DNA from: Dyadobacter koreensis
GTDB taxonomy: Bacteria; Bacteroidota; Bacteroidia; Cytophagales; Spirosomataceae
Assembly (NCBI RefSeq): GCF_900108855.1
Contig: NZ_FNXY01000003.1
Span: 620,001-684,000, forward strand
Direction: 5' to 3'
Length of the DNA: 64,000 nucleotides
Under the pieces are notes generated by a model. It did not search any database. It had not been told where the DNA came from and saw only the letters and a program-made list of their open reading frames with translations. Within the stretch, counting starts at the first letter, position 1. Every line of letters starts with the position of its first letter. The translations under genes and the position numbers were made by a program. This document shows, piece after piece, positions 10,301-17,242 of this stretch.

Positions 10301-10763
10301 AGATCCGAAGATCAATTCCCTTATATATACCTTCGTAGACAACTTCCTGAAAGGCTCCGACATCTCCCGCACGAACCGATTCTGTACCAGCAAGGAAATA
10401 ATTAAAACGAGTTTTGACGGGATATTTTGTGGTATACTTAATTTGGGTATTGCAATTTTCAAACTGAACTTCCACGCCATGCGCATTGATTATTTTAGGT
10501 TTAGCAGGCGCAAATTTCGCATTTGGAGAAGCGGGGATGGATTTCGTGTGGACAGATGAAACCTGAGAAGCATCATAAAGTGAATAAAGCAGCGACTTAT
10601 TTTTCAGGAACAAAAATCCTCCGGGTATCTCAGTTCGGAACAAGATATCCGAATCCCACTGACCTTTGTTTTGAATAAAATACATTCCGGCGCCGGACGA
10701 TTCTGCAATCGCTCCAAAAAAAACCAGTACCAAAATCAAAAGATATTGTATAGTTTTTGCCAT
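7308..10763 (-). CDS. Giant T9SS cargo protein with SBBP propeller, PKD and CHU_C domains
   Basis: A 1151-residue extracellular protein. The start is placed at ATG 10763 (MAKTIQYLLILVLVFFGAIA), giving a proper signal peptide; an upstream in-frame extension to 10820 overlaps the neighbouring gene. Order of parts: N-terminal DUF7948-like region (QNKGQWDSDILFRTE); a long run of SBBP-type propeller repeats (LLYATYLGGNNTD, LLASTYIGGSGND, LLWSTYVGGNGFD, LLYATYFGSDNRQ); PKD/Ig-like domains (CAPLTLDFFNAS, GEYKVTLKAYN); and a C-terminal gliding-motility/type B sorting domain (NVITPNGDGKNDHF, IYNRWGKSVF). That end directs type IX export and surface attachment. Likely an adhesin or matrix-binding protein. 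Confidence 0.92.
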   Translation of the reverse strand: MAKTIQYLLILVLVFFGAIAESSGAGMYFIQNKGQWDSDILFRTEIPGGFLFLKNKSLLYSLYDASQVSSVHTKSIPASPNAKFAPAKPKIINAHGVEVQFENCNTQIKYTTKYPVKTRFNYFLAGTESVRAGDVGAFQEVVYEGIYKGIDLRIYIYDNTLKYEFIVHPQADPSQIKLKYEGASSVSVNEAGQTIVKTSVGQFKEAQPYSFQLVNKKTLDIASNVVLTENNRIQFSFPKGYTQSETLTIDPELIFSTYSGSTADNWGHTATYDAEGNLYSGGTVFGVGFPATVGSYQVRFSALVDVGILKFSPDGSELLYATYLGGNNTDVPNSLIVNSKNELLIFGTTSSSNFPTSATAFQKIFAGGISTEPIGGLELFNGSDIFVSKLSADGKQLLASTYIGGSGNDGISSVGPVQVRNYGDSFRGEIELDNQDNVFVVSSTNSENFPVQSADHTKLSGIQDGVLIKLSSDLNSLLWSTYVGGNGFDAAFSIKPAKNGDAYVTGITQSSNLATSSASYQAKINGTEDAFVAVYSNGKLKAATYLGTAAADGAYLLDLDPNENVFIYGLTMGEYPVTKGLYSNAKSNQFIHALDHNLSKSIFSTTIGSGRGTPDISPTAFLVSECGNIYIAGWGGDVNIQTSYNTASSTSGLPVTEDAIQPVTTGNNFYIAILEEGARSLLYATYFGSDNRQAEGDHVDGGTSRFDKNGVIYHATCSCGGSNFPVTPQAWSKTNKSSNCNNAAFKIDIDLLKADFDVYQGQTKNVLQGCAPLTLDFFNASEGGVEYFWEINGNGISREEDGGSYTFSEAGEYKVTLKAYNKLSCKRMDMAEKTIRVESVNAKIISDTIVCENKTISLFASGGTKYKWSPATGLDNSAIANPKATIDKTTEYTVEISTESGCAVTKKVNVTVEESKDFVAMQNVTSCAGTTVTLTVSGEAAQYNWTGDSTLSETSGKSVTVSPAQTTTYTIEGIYGNGCRPKRQITVTIDNAHEPAFEIVRSGGECNKPVKYSMLNKTSNAERYEWNLGTVNGLTTTNIEDYSYETPGKYIVTLTSYNSAGCALTTSKEVSAEPPLVIANVITPNGDGKNDHFVIPVSGSNLEIYNRWGKSVFKSTNYKDDWGKGVTNGTYFYVVDTPGGNHCKGWLEVLE

Positions 10764-10783
10764 AATCCGACATTGATCCGTTT

Positions 10784-11404
10784 CTATTTGAACGCAGAAA
10801 CCGAAATGATATTTTCGCAAAAATCATATTCCTGTTTTACATTCGAACCTAACAAAACCAGTTGGTTTTCAGTTGCTTTTGTAACGTTGTCAAGATACCA
10901 GTTTATTCCGGTTACATCCAAATTTGTTGTCGGTTCATCAAGAAAAATAATTGGCACATCAGACATAAAGGCAAGTCCAAGTTTGACGCGCTGCTTCATC
11001 CCTGACGAAAAATGACGGATCACTTTTCCGCGTGCATGAGACAGTTGGATGTAATCTTCAAAATCGGAGCTGGAAATATTATTTTTAAGCGGTTTGAACT
11101 GTTTATGAAAATCGACCAGTTCTCTCAGCGTAAATTCTTCAATTAATTCAAGATAAGGTGCAGCGATGACCAGATGTTTGTACCATTCCTCAACATCAAT
11201 ATTTTTCCCCGCTTTGGTCGTGTATTGTATTGTGCCTTCCGTTGCCGGTGTCATACCGGTGATCAATTGCAGCAGTGTAGATTTCCCACTCCCGTTTGGC
11301 CCGACAAAAACATATTTCTGCCCTCCTTCCAACACAAAACTTGCCCGGCGGATTATCCATTCCTGAATGAATTTTTTACCTATATTCTCTACTTTGATTT
11401 GCAC
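10784..11404 (-). CDS. ABC transporter ATP-binding protein
   Basis: A 206-residue single nucleotide-binding domain. Seen: Walker A GPNGSGKST (about residues 35-43), signature FSSGMKQRVKLGL, Walker B IIFLDEPTTNLD and an H-loop region replaced by LLGSN. The start codon appears to be GTG at 11404. No permease gene is adjacent, so its partner must be elsewhere. It ends 20 bases before the start of the T9SS cargo gene and may be co-transcribed with it. CcmA-like or lipid/antibiotic exporter roles are possible; the substrate cannot be assigned. Confidence 0.85.
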   Translation of the reverse strand: MQIKVENIGKKFIQEWIIRRASFVLEGGQKYVFVGPNGSGKSTLLQLITGMTPATEGTIQYTTKAGKNIDVEEWYKHLVIAAPYLELIEEFTLRELVDFHKQFKPLKNNISSSDFEDYIQLSHARGKVIRHFSSGMKQRVKLGLAFMSDVPIIFLDEPTTNLDVTGINWYLDNVTKATENQLVLLGSNVKQEYDFCENIISVSAFK

Positions 11405-11448
11405 AATTTATTCAGTGATTGCCGGTTAAACAATAAAAAATTCAACCG

Positions 11449-12366
11449 CTATTTTTTTGCTAAATAATAATCCCAGGCTGCTTTCGAAATCTGGGCAATC
11501 ACGCCATCGCGCGTTTTCTCATCAACAGGTGTATTTGATACAAAAACTACGATCGCTACATGTTCCCCATTCGGAAGCGTCATGATGCCGGCATCATTGG
11601 TTGCGGCTAAAACCCCATCTTTCGTATCCGACAAACCGGTCTTATGGGCAACGCTTGCACTTTTCGGTAACAAACCTTTGATTTTGTTTGGGCCGGAAGT
11701 TGTCTCCGTCATGACCTTCCAAAGGAAATCGTTGCTCGTTTTTGACAGCGCTTTGCCTTTATAAAAAATTTCAAGCAAACGCAGCATTGCTCTTGGCTTG
11801 CACCAGTTTGCAAACTGAGCATTCCAATCTTTATGCATTTCCTCTTCCGTAGCCGCTATTGCTATGCTTTTTATGCCAAGGCTATGAATATAAGCATCTA
11901 CTTTTTTTGTACCGCCGATCAAACGAAATAAAATATCACAGCCATTATTATCACTTTGAGAAACGGTATAAGCCAGAATTTCCGATAATTTCAGATCAAC
12001 ATTTCCTTTCGGATATTTTTCTCTGATCGGGCTCCACGTATTAGGCAGAAGATCTTTTGAGGTAATATGAATTTTTTGGTTCAATGACAATTTCCCTTTA
12101 TCTACCTGGTTTAAAACGGCCATCGCAAGCGGAAACTTGTATACGCTCTGCATAGGATATTTCAATCCTTCGTTGAATAAAAAAGTCTCCCGATCTTCCA
12201 AACCCATAATGGCAACACCAACAGTTCCTTTCGCCTGAGGAAGAATTTTTTCGATCTTTTGACGAAAAATCTCATGCTGTTTTTGTGCATTTACATTGTT
12301 GTTAGTCAGCAAAAACAGAGCGATCATGAACAACGGAAATACTTTGAGCTGAATACGGGAATTCAT
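11449..12366 (-). CDS. Class A beta-lactamase
   Basis: A 305-residue periplasmic enzyme that hydrolyses beta-lactams. It has a signal peptide ending VNAQ. Active-site motifs are in order: SVYK (nucleophile Ser and general-base Lys, about residue 73), SDN inside SQSDNNGCD, EEEMHKD with the omega-loop Glu, and KTG inside AHKTGLSDT. The pattern with SVYK, TEEEMH and NWCKP resembles the PER/CepA/CfxA-type subclass A2 found in Bacteroidota. The gene sits among housekeeping genes with no mobile element nearby, so it is probably an intrinsic chromosomal enzyme. Substrate spectrum cannot be read from sequence. Confidence 0.92.
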   Translation of the reverse strand: MNSRIQLKVFPLFMIALFLLTNNNVNAQKQHEIFRQKIEKILPQAKGTVGVAIMGLEDRETFLFNEGLKYPMQSVYKFPLAMAVLNQVDKGKLSLNQKIHITSKDLLPNTWSPIREKYPKGNVDLKLSEILAYTVSQSDNNGCDILFRLIGGTKKVDAYIHSLGIKSIAIAATEEEMHKDWNAQFANWCKPRAMLRLLEIFYKGKALSKTSNDFLWKVMTETTSGPNKIKGLLPKSASVAHKTGLSDTKDGVLAATNDAGIMTLPNGEHVAIVVFVSNTPVDEKTRDGVIAQISKAAWDYYLAKK

Positions 12367-12392
12367 TGGAGTAATTTATAAGGGTTTATAGG

Positions 12393-13613
12393 TTAAATTT
12401 CATTCGCTTCACTACCTGTTTGAACGCTTCCAGTTCTTATTCTTGTAAGTTTCACCAACTCAATTCGTGTATCCTGCATAGAAATAATTTGAAACGAATA
12501 AGGCGGCATTTCTATTTCATCATTAACTTCTGGCAAATCACCGTGCATTTGAATCAGCATCCCGGCCAGCGTATCGTAATCACCCTCAGGAAGTTCCCAG
12601 CCGTATTTTTCGTTCAGATAATCTACCTCATGACGTGCACTCAGAATGTAGGTATGATCGTCCACTTTTCGCTCCGTCCAGTCTTCCGTTGAATCGTATT
12701 CATCCTGAATTTCCCCAAAAATCTGTTCTACCACGTCCTCCACACTTACAAGCCCGGAAGTTCCTCCAAATTCGTCAACTACCAGAGCAAGACTTCTTCT
12801 TTCTTCCAGAAAACGAAGCATCAGGTCGCTGGCAGGCATAGCTTCAGGAACAATCAAAATCGGGGTTACAATACTGCTGATTTCTTTTGGCTTGCGAAAA
12901 AGTGACAGTGCATGACAATAGCCAAGGATATCATCAACCGAGTCCCGGTAAACAATAATTTTCGAATGTCCACTTGTCAAAAACGTCTTTTTTAAGTCTT
13001 CAATCGTGTCATTGACATTTACAGCCGAAATTTCCGTTCGCGGAATCATACAATCACGGATCCTTAAATCTTTGAAATCAAGTGCATTGATGAACATTCT
13101 TTCTTCAATACTGTGATCGTCAAAGTCGGGATCGTCGGCAGAAACTGCCTCGTCCCGCAAATAGTATGATAAGGCATGTTCCTTTACAAAAGGCTCAACA
13201 AGCCAATACAGTGGTGTCATTACCCACTCTGCAAAACGGACAGGAAATGCTTTTAAATTCAGGATTTTTGGAAAACTATGGCCGATCCGAACCCATGTCG
13301 TATAACAAAGAATCCATAAAACTGCAAGAAATATAAATAGAACGCCAAACGTAAAACCTTCCGCCAGGCCCAGGTAATCATGTAGAATTGGAAAGACAAA
13401 CGCGACAGCATAAAAACAGCCCAGTGCCACTACGGCAAGGCGGATCATACGCAATAACCTGCGCCAGTAAAGCGTCTGATATATTTCGGCAGCGTTTTCG
13501 TGCCTTAATGAATAGCGGTCAATAGAAACGTCGAGCAATACAGCCCGAACCGCTCCGTAATATCCGGCAAGAATGAAAAAGAAAACAGCAAAACCGACTG
13601 GCAGAACATTCAT
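12393..13613 (-). CDS. CNNM/CorC-family transporter with CBS domains (GldE-like)
   Basis: A 406-residue inner-membrane protein. Residues 1-150 hold a DUF21/CNNM-type membrane region with about four hydrophobic helices, residues about 185-310 a CBS pair (MIPRTEISAVNV, LALVVDEFGGTSG, VSVEDVVEQIFGEIQDEYD), and the C-terminus a CorC_HlyC domain (LSARHEVDYLNEKYGWELPEGDYDT pattern). Family members act in Mg/Co efflux; GldE, the Bacteroidota homologue linked to gliding, has this architecture. Its start overlaps the upstream small gene by four bases, indicating translational coupling. Confidence 0.88.
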   Translation of the reverse strand: MNVLPVGFAVFFFILAGYYGAVRAVLLDVSIDRYSLRHENAAEIYQTLYWRRLLRMIRLAVVALGCFYAVAFVFPILHDYLGLAEGFTFGVLFIFLAVLWILCYTTWVRIGHSFPKILNLKAFPVRFAEWVMTPLYWLVEPFVKEHALSYYLRDEAVSADDPDFDDHSIEERMFINALDFKDLRIRDCMIPRTEISAVNVNDTIEDLKKTFLTSGHSKIIVYRDSVDDILGYCHALSLFRKPKEISSIVTPILIVPEAMPASDLMLRFLEERRSLALVVDEFGGTSGLVSVEDVVEQIFGEIQDEYDSTEDWTERKVDDHTYILSARHEVDYLNEKYGWELPEGDYDTLAGMLIQMHGDLPEVNDEIEMPPYSFQIISMQDTRIELVKLTRIRTGSVQTGSEANEI

Positions 13614-13849
13614 TTCTTTACAGTTTTGGTGACTTTTACACTTTTTCCCCTTTCTTCATCTTCCAGTTTTTTCTTCAATTCCAGAGAGGATTTCAACCGG
13701 CTGAATTGAAAAAATAAAAGACAGGTAATACTTAATAAAAGGAGCCAGTAACTATCAAATAAAGTGGTGCGGCGAAATTCCAGAACCCATACAATTAAAA
13801 AACCGACGGTGCCGGCAAGAAGAATGGTTCGGGTTAATTTTGGAGACAT
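13610..13849 (-). CDS. Small two-helix membrane protein
   Basis: A 79-residue unrecognised protein with two hydrophobic segments (TILLAGTVGFLIVWVLEF and YWLLLLSITCLLFF) and a basic, lysine-rich C-terminus (LELKKKLEDEERGKSVKVTK). Its last four bases overlap the start of the CNNM/CorC-family gene, so the two are probably made together. A role as accessory subunit is an inference from this coupling only. Confidence 0.7.
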   Translation of the reverse strand: MSPKLTRTILLAGTVGFLIVWVLEFRRTTLFDSYWLLLLSITCLLFFQFSRLKSSLELKKKLEDEERGKSVKVTKTVKK

Positions 13850-14018
13850 GCAATATTAATTTTGTAACTAAAACGGCAGAATGTTATCATTCTGTTCTTC
13901 AAATCTATTCTTTTTTCAAATATACACAGAATGAGTCAAAATGATTGCTCACAGAAATCGTCTTCATCACTTATAATATCCTTTACATATCTCGCCCATT
14001 TTCTGTAAAATAGTTAAC

Positions 14019-14061
14019 TTGCGGCAATTCCTGTACAATCGGGCCGCAATACCCGAATTGT
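14019..14061 (+). promoter_or_regulatory. Two mutually exclusive hairpins upstream of aldolase gene
   Basis: TTGCGGC (14019-14025) pairs with GCCGCAA (14043-14049), while TACAATCGGG (14034-14043) pairs with CCCGAATTGTA (14051-14061) with one bulge. The two stems share bases and exclude one another. They could be a leader structure or overlapping operator repeats; no transcription start is identified. Confidence 0.3.
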
Positions 14062-14095
14062 AAAATTTATTCTTGATAAAATATCTTATTTTACT

Positions 14096-15175
14096 ATGAG
14101 CGAAACCACAAAACGCTTTCCTGCCGGTGTAATTACAGGCGAAGGAGTTAGCGAAATTTTCCGTCATGCCAACGAAAATAATTATGCCCTTCCGGCTGTT
14201 AACGTTGTAGGCACTAACTCAGTGAATGCAGTTTTAGAAACAGCTGCGGCTGTAAACAGTCCTGTTATTATTCAATTTTCGAATGGTGGCGGAATTTTTT
14301 ACGCAGGAAAGAGCCTTTCAAATACAGATCAGAAAGCTGCTATTGCAGGAAGCATCTCAGGCGCTCAGCACGTACACCTTATGTCTGAAGCGTATGGCGT
14401 TCCTGTAATTTTACATACAGACCATTGCGCGAAAAAACTTCTTCCCTGGATAGACGGTCTCCTGGAAGCTGGCGAACGTCATTTCGAACAATACGGCAAG
14501 CCATTGTACAGCTCACACATGCTGGATTTGTCTGAAGAACCGATCGAAGAAAACATCGAGATCTGCAGCAAATATTTCGAGCGTATGGCTAAAATCGGAA
14601 TGACACTTGAAATTGAATTAGGCGTTACAGGTGGCGAAGAAGACGGCGTGGATAACAGCGATGTTGACAGCTCTAAACTTTACACTCAGCCAGACGAAGT
14701 TGCTTATGCTTACGAAGAATTGAGCAAAATCTCGCCTAACTTCACGATTGCTGCTGCTTTCGGAAACGTACATGGTGTTTACAAACCAGGTAATGTGAAA
14801 TTGGAGCCGAAAATTCTTCTTAATTCCCAGAACTTTATCAAAGAGAAATTCGGAACAGGCGACCTTCCTGTAAACTTCGTATTCCATGGCGGATCAGGTT
14901 CTTCCCGTGAAGAAATCCGTGAAGCAATCGAGTATGGTGCGATCAAAATGAACATCGATACAGACGTTCAGTGGTCAACTTGGGAAGGAATTCTTAAATA
15001 TTACAAGGACAAGGAAGGATATCTTCAGTCTCAGTTAGGAAACCCTGAAAGCGCTGATTCTCCTAACAAAAAATATTACGATCCACGTGTTTGGTTACGT
15101 AAAGGCGAAGAAAGCATGATCGCTCGTTTGAAAGTTGCTTTCGAAGACCTGAACTGTATCAACCGGTTGGCATAA
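14096..15175 (+). CDS. fbaA: Class II fructose-bisphosphate aldolase
   Basis: Cleaves fructose 1,6-bisphosphate to DHAP and glyceraldehyde 3-phosphate in glycolysis, and the reverse in gluconeogenesis. The 359 residues fit the long FbaA subclass. Zinc and substrate residues lie in recognisable motifs: LHTDHCAKKLLPW (first metal His and catalytic Asp), GVTGGEEDGVDNS (the class IIA loop), AAFGNVHGVYKPGNV (second His), FVFHGGSGSSREEI (third His and phosphate-binding loop) and KMNIDTDVQW. It is a single-gene unit closed by a terminator shared with the convergent regulator gene. Confidence 0.97.
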   Translation: MSETTKRFPAGVITGEGVSEIFRHANENNYALPAVNVVGTNSVNAVLETAAAVNSPVIIQFSNGGGIFYAGKSLSNTDQKAAIAGSISGAQHVHLMSEAYGVPVILHTDHCAKKLLPWIDGLLEAGERHFEQYGKPLYSSHMLDLSEEPIEENIEICSKYFERMAKIGMTLEIELGVTGGEEDGVDNSDVDSSKLYTQPDEVAYAYEELSKISPNFTIAAAFGNVHGVYKPGNVKLEPKILLNSQNFIKEKFGTGDLPVNFVFHGGSGSSREEIREAIEYGAIKMNIDTDVQWSTWEGILKYYKDKEGYLQSQLGNPESADSPNKKYYDPRVWLRKGEESMIARLKVAFEDLNCINRLA

Positions 15176-15197
15176 TTTATTGCAATCCGCCACAACG

Positions 15198-15248
15198 AAA
15201 AAAGTGAGGCTTCGAAAGTGTCAAACACAATCGAAATCTCACTTTTTT
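15198..15248. terminator. Bidirectional intrinsic terminator
   Basis: AAAAAAGTGAG and CTCACTTTTTT pair around a loop that contains a further inner TTCGA/TCGAA stem. A-runs and T-runs flank both sides. It lies between the convergent aldolase and HxlR-type genes. Confidence 0.75.
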
Positions 15249-15254
15249 TATATC

Positions 15255-15671
15255 TCAGTGTGCAGATATCTCCGCTTCCACCTCCAAAGGCTCACCTACT
15301 TCCAATTTTCCCATTACCTTATTTCTGTGTTTGATCCCCCAGATTCTCAGCACATCGATCAGATCTCTTAGCGAATGTCCGTGTTCGGTCAAAGTATATT
15401 CTACCACAACGGGTATCGAATCAAAAACAGTCCGTTTTACCAATTGATGTGCTTCCAGATCCCGTAATTCCTTTGACAACATCTTGTCTGTAATGTTTGG
15501 AATTTCCTTGGCGATCTGCGTAAAACGTTTGTTTCCAAACATCAGTGAAATAATAATCTGAAGTTTCCACTTTCCGTTCAGTGCATCCAGCGCATCGCGG
15601 ACCGGCAAAAGGCTCCGTGCACAGTCGCTATGATTTAATCTTTCCTCCAAAAATTCGTGCTTCGCTTCCAT
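15255..15671 (-). CDS. HxlR-family transcriptional regulator
   Basis: A 138-residue winged-helix regulator. The HxlR core is plain: SLLPVRDALDALNGKWKLQI, FGNKRFTQIAKEI, ITDKMLSKELRDLE and VVEYTLTEHG. A single Cys (Cys17, in SDCARSLLP) stands just before the HTH, the place where redox-sensing members such as YodB carry their reactive thiol. It is divergent from a nitroreductase gene, as YodB is from yodC-type genes in Bacillus. I infer a quinone- or electrophile-responsive repressor of the nitroreductase/DsbA-like pair; the effector is unproven. Confidence 0.88.
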   Translation of the reverse strand: MEAKHEFLEERLNHSDCARSLLPVRDALDALNGKWKLQIIISLMFGNKRFTQIAKEIPNITDKMLSKELRDLEAHQLVKRTVFDSIPVVVEYTLTEHGHSLRDLIDVLRIWGIKHRNKVMGKLEVGEPLEVEAEISAH

Positions 15672-15690
15672 GTGTTATTCCATTTTTATT

Positions 15691-15742
15691 ACTATCCTAT
15701 TGTATAGTACTTACAAATGTATAGTTTATTTATTTAAGTTTG
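15691..15742. promoter_or_regulatory. Divergent promoter and putative HxlR operator
   Basis: A forward -7 box TAAGTTTG lies at 15735-15742, and a reverse one (TACATTTG) at 15714-15721. Between and beside them are ACTAT-N8-ATAGT (15691-15708) and a direct repeat of GTATAGT (15702 and 15719). These repeats are good candidates for the binding site of the adjacent HxlR-type regulator. Confidence 0.5.
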
Positions 15743-15768
15743 CATAATTAATTTAAAAAGAAACTACA

Positions 15769-16401
15769 ATGAATAACCTCATAGAAACTTTGAACTGGCG
15801 TTATGCTGCCAAAAGAATGAATGGAAACAAAATTCCGTCTGAAAAACTGGATGTAATTTTAGAGGCGATCCAGCTTTCTCCTTCTTCTGGCGGTCTTCAG
15901 CCCTACACGGTTTTCGTTATTGAAGATCAGGAAATTAAGAAAAAAATTCAAAAAGTGGCCTACATGCAGCCGCAAATTGCCGAATCCTCTCATCTGATCG
16001 TTTTTGCCTCCTGGACAAAGATCACAGCTGAGCAAGTTGAAAACTTCATAAATCTTATCGCAGAAACACGCGGGATTTCATCAGACTCACTGAACGGTTT
16101 GAAAACATCATTAATCAATAGAATATCCAGTCATACGGACGAAGCGAATGCCCAGTGGGCGGCTCGTCAGGCATATATCGCCCTTGGTCATGCAGTAGTG
16201 GCAGCAGCTTCTGAACAAATTGACGCTACACCCATGGAAGGTTTTGATGCGGACGGTATGGATGAAATTTTGGGACTAAACGAAAAAGGCCTTCGCAGTG
16301 TTGTAATGATGACGCTAGGCTATCGGGACACCGAAAACGACGTTCTGGCTAAGGCTAAAAAAGTAAGAAGATCTCATAAAGAGCTTTTTGTGACTATTTA
16401 A
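15769..16401 (+). CDS. NAD(P)H-dependent nitroreductase family oxidoreductase
   Basis: A 210-residue flavin enzyme of the nitroreductase superfamily (NfsB/YodC-like). Visible: the N-terminal WRYAAKRMNG FMN-contact motif (Arg/Lys binding flavin phosphate), LSPSSGGLQPYTVFV, ESSHLIVFA, QAYIALGHAVVAAASEQIDATPMEGF, and the C-terminal MMTLGYRDTEND. Members reduce nitro compounds and quinones by two electrons. It faces the HxlR-type gene and precedes the DsbA-like gene by 42 bases, so both probably form one operon answering to that regulator. Confidence 0.92.
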   Translation: MNNLIETLNWRYAAKRMNGNKIPSEKLDVILEAIQLSPSSGGLQPYTVFVIEDQEIKKKIQKVAYMQPQIAESSHLIVFASWTKITAEQVENFINLIAETRGISSDSLNGLKTSLINRISSHTDEANAQWAARQAYIALGHAVVAAASEQIDATPMEGFDADGMDEILGLNEKGLRSVVMMTLGYRDTENDVLAKAKKVRRSHKELFVTI

Positions 16402-16443
16402 TTAAGATCATAAACCTGGCTCACCAACTAAACAATAAAAACA

Positions 16444-17148
16444 ATGAAAGTTGAAATATGGAGTGATGTAATGTGTCCATGGTGTTACATCGGAAAACGC
16501 AAATTTGAAAAAGCCCTGGAACAGTTTCCCCAAAAAGAAAGGATTGAAGTGGAGTGGAAAAGTTTTCAGTTAAATCCTGATATGGAGACGGATCCGAATA
16601 AAAATATCGTCGATTATTTGGTTGAAGCAAAGGGCATAACCACGGATCACGCCACGCAAATGCTAGACAACGTAACCAATGTGGCGGCAGAAGTCGGACT
16701 GGATTATCATATGGAAAAAGCTGTTCTCGCAAATTCCTTTGACAGCCACCGTTTTATTCAGTTTGCCAAGAAAAATAGAAAAGGGGATGCCGCCGAAGAA
16801 CAGTTATTTCACGCATACTTCACCGAAGGAAAGAACACTGCTGACCATAATACTTTAATTGATCTTGGCGTAAAAATTGGTCTTGATGCTGGTGAAGTTA
16901 AAAGTGTGTTAGACAGCAATCAGTTTGCGGACGATGTCCGGAAGGATATTTACGAAGCTCAGCAAGTTGGTGCGAGGGGTGTTCCGTTTTTTGTTCTGGA
17001 CCGAAAATATGCCGTTTCAGGCGCACAGCAAACCGAAACTTTCCTCGGCGCTTTGCAAAAATCTTTTCAGGAATGGGAAAAAGAAAATCCGGCTCCGATT
17101 CAGACTTATGCAGAAGGCGATAGTTGCACGACCGATGGGGTTTGTTAA
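16444..17148 (+). CDS. DsbA family oxidoreductase (FrnE-like)
   Basis: A 234-residue cytoplasmic thioredoxin-fold protein with no signal peptide. The active site CPWC is at residues 11-14 in SDVMCPWCYIGKRKFEKAL, which is the FrnE/2-hydroxychromene-isomerase-like arrangement. GARGVPFFVLDRKYAVSGAQ supplies the cis-Pro loop. A C-terminal pair of Cys (SCTTDGVC) could act as a second redox centre, as reported for FrnE of Deinococcus. It likely works in disulfide repair under oxidative or electrophile stress together with the preceding nitroreductase. Confidence 0.9.
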   Translation: MKVEIWSDVMCPWCYIGKRKFEKALEQFPQKERIEVEWKSFQLNPDMETDPNKNIVDYLVEAKGITTDHATQMLDNVTNVAAEVGLDYHMEKAVLANSFDSHRFIQFAKKNRKGDAAEEQLFHAYFTEGKNTADHNTLIDLGVKIGLDAGEVKSVLDSNQFADDVRKDIYEAQQVGARGVPFFVLDRKYAVSGAQQTETFLGALQKSFQEWEKENPAPIQTYAEGDSCTTDGVC

Positions 17149-17179
17149 AATTGACTTTCTGACATTATAAAAAAACGAG

Positions 17180-17219
17180 GCCCGGGTCATTGCATTTTGT
17201 GCAATCCCCGGGCTTTTCT
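17180..17219 (+). terminator. Rho-independent terminator
   Basis: GCCCGGG and CCCGGGC pair, with an inner CATTGCA/TGCAAT stem, followed by TTTTCTT. It closes the nitroreductase/DsbA-like operon. Confidence 0.85.
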
Positions 17220-17242
17220 TACATTGCCGGCTTACATATCAA

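Noticed and set aside
13967..14167. 66-codon minus-strand frame across the aldolase start
   Set aside because: Overlaps the certain aldolase gene and its leader; composition is that of a shadow frame.
15180..15371. 63-codon forward frame after the aldolase gene
   Set aside because: Runs through the terminator hairpin and the antisense of the HxlR-type gene.
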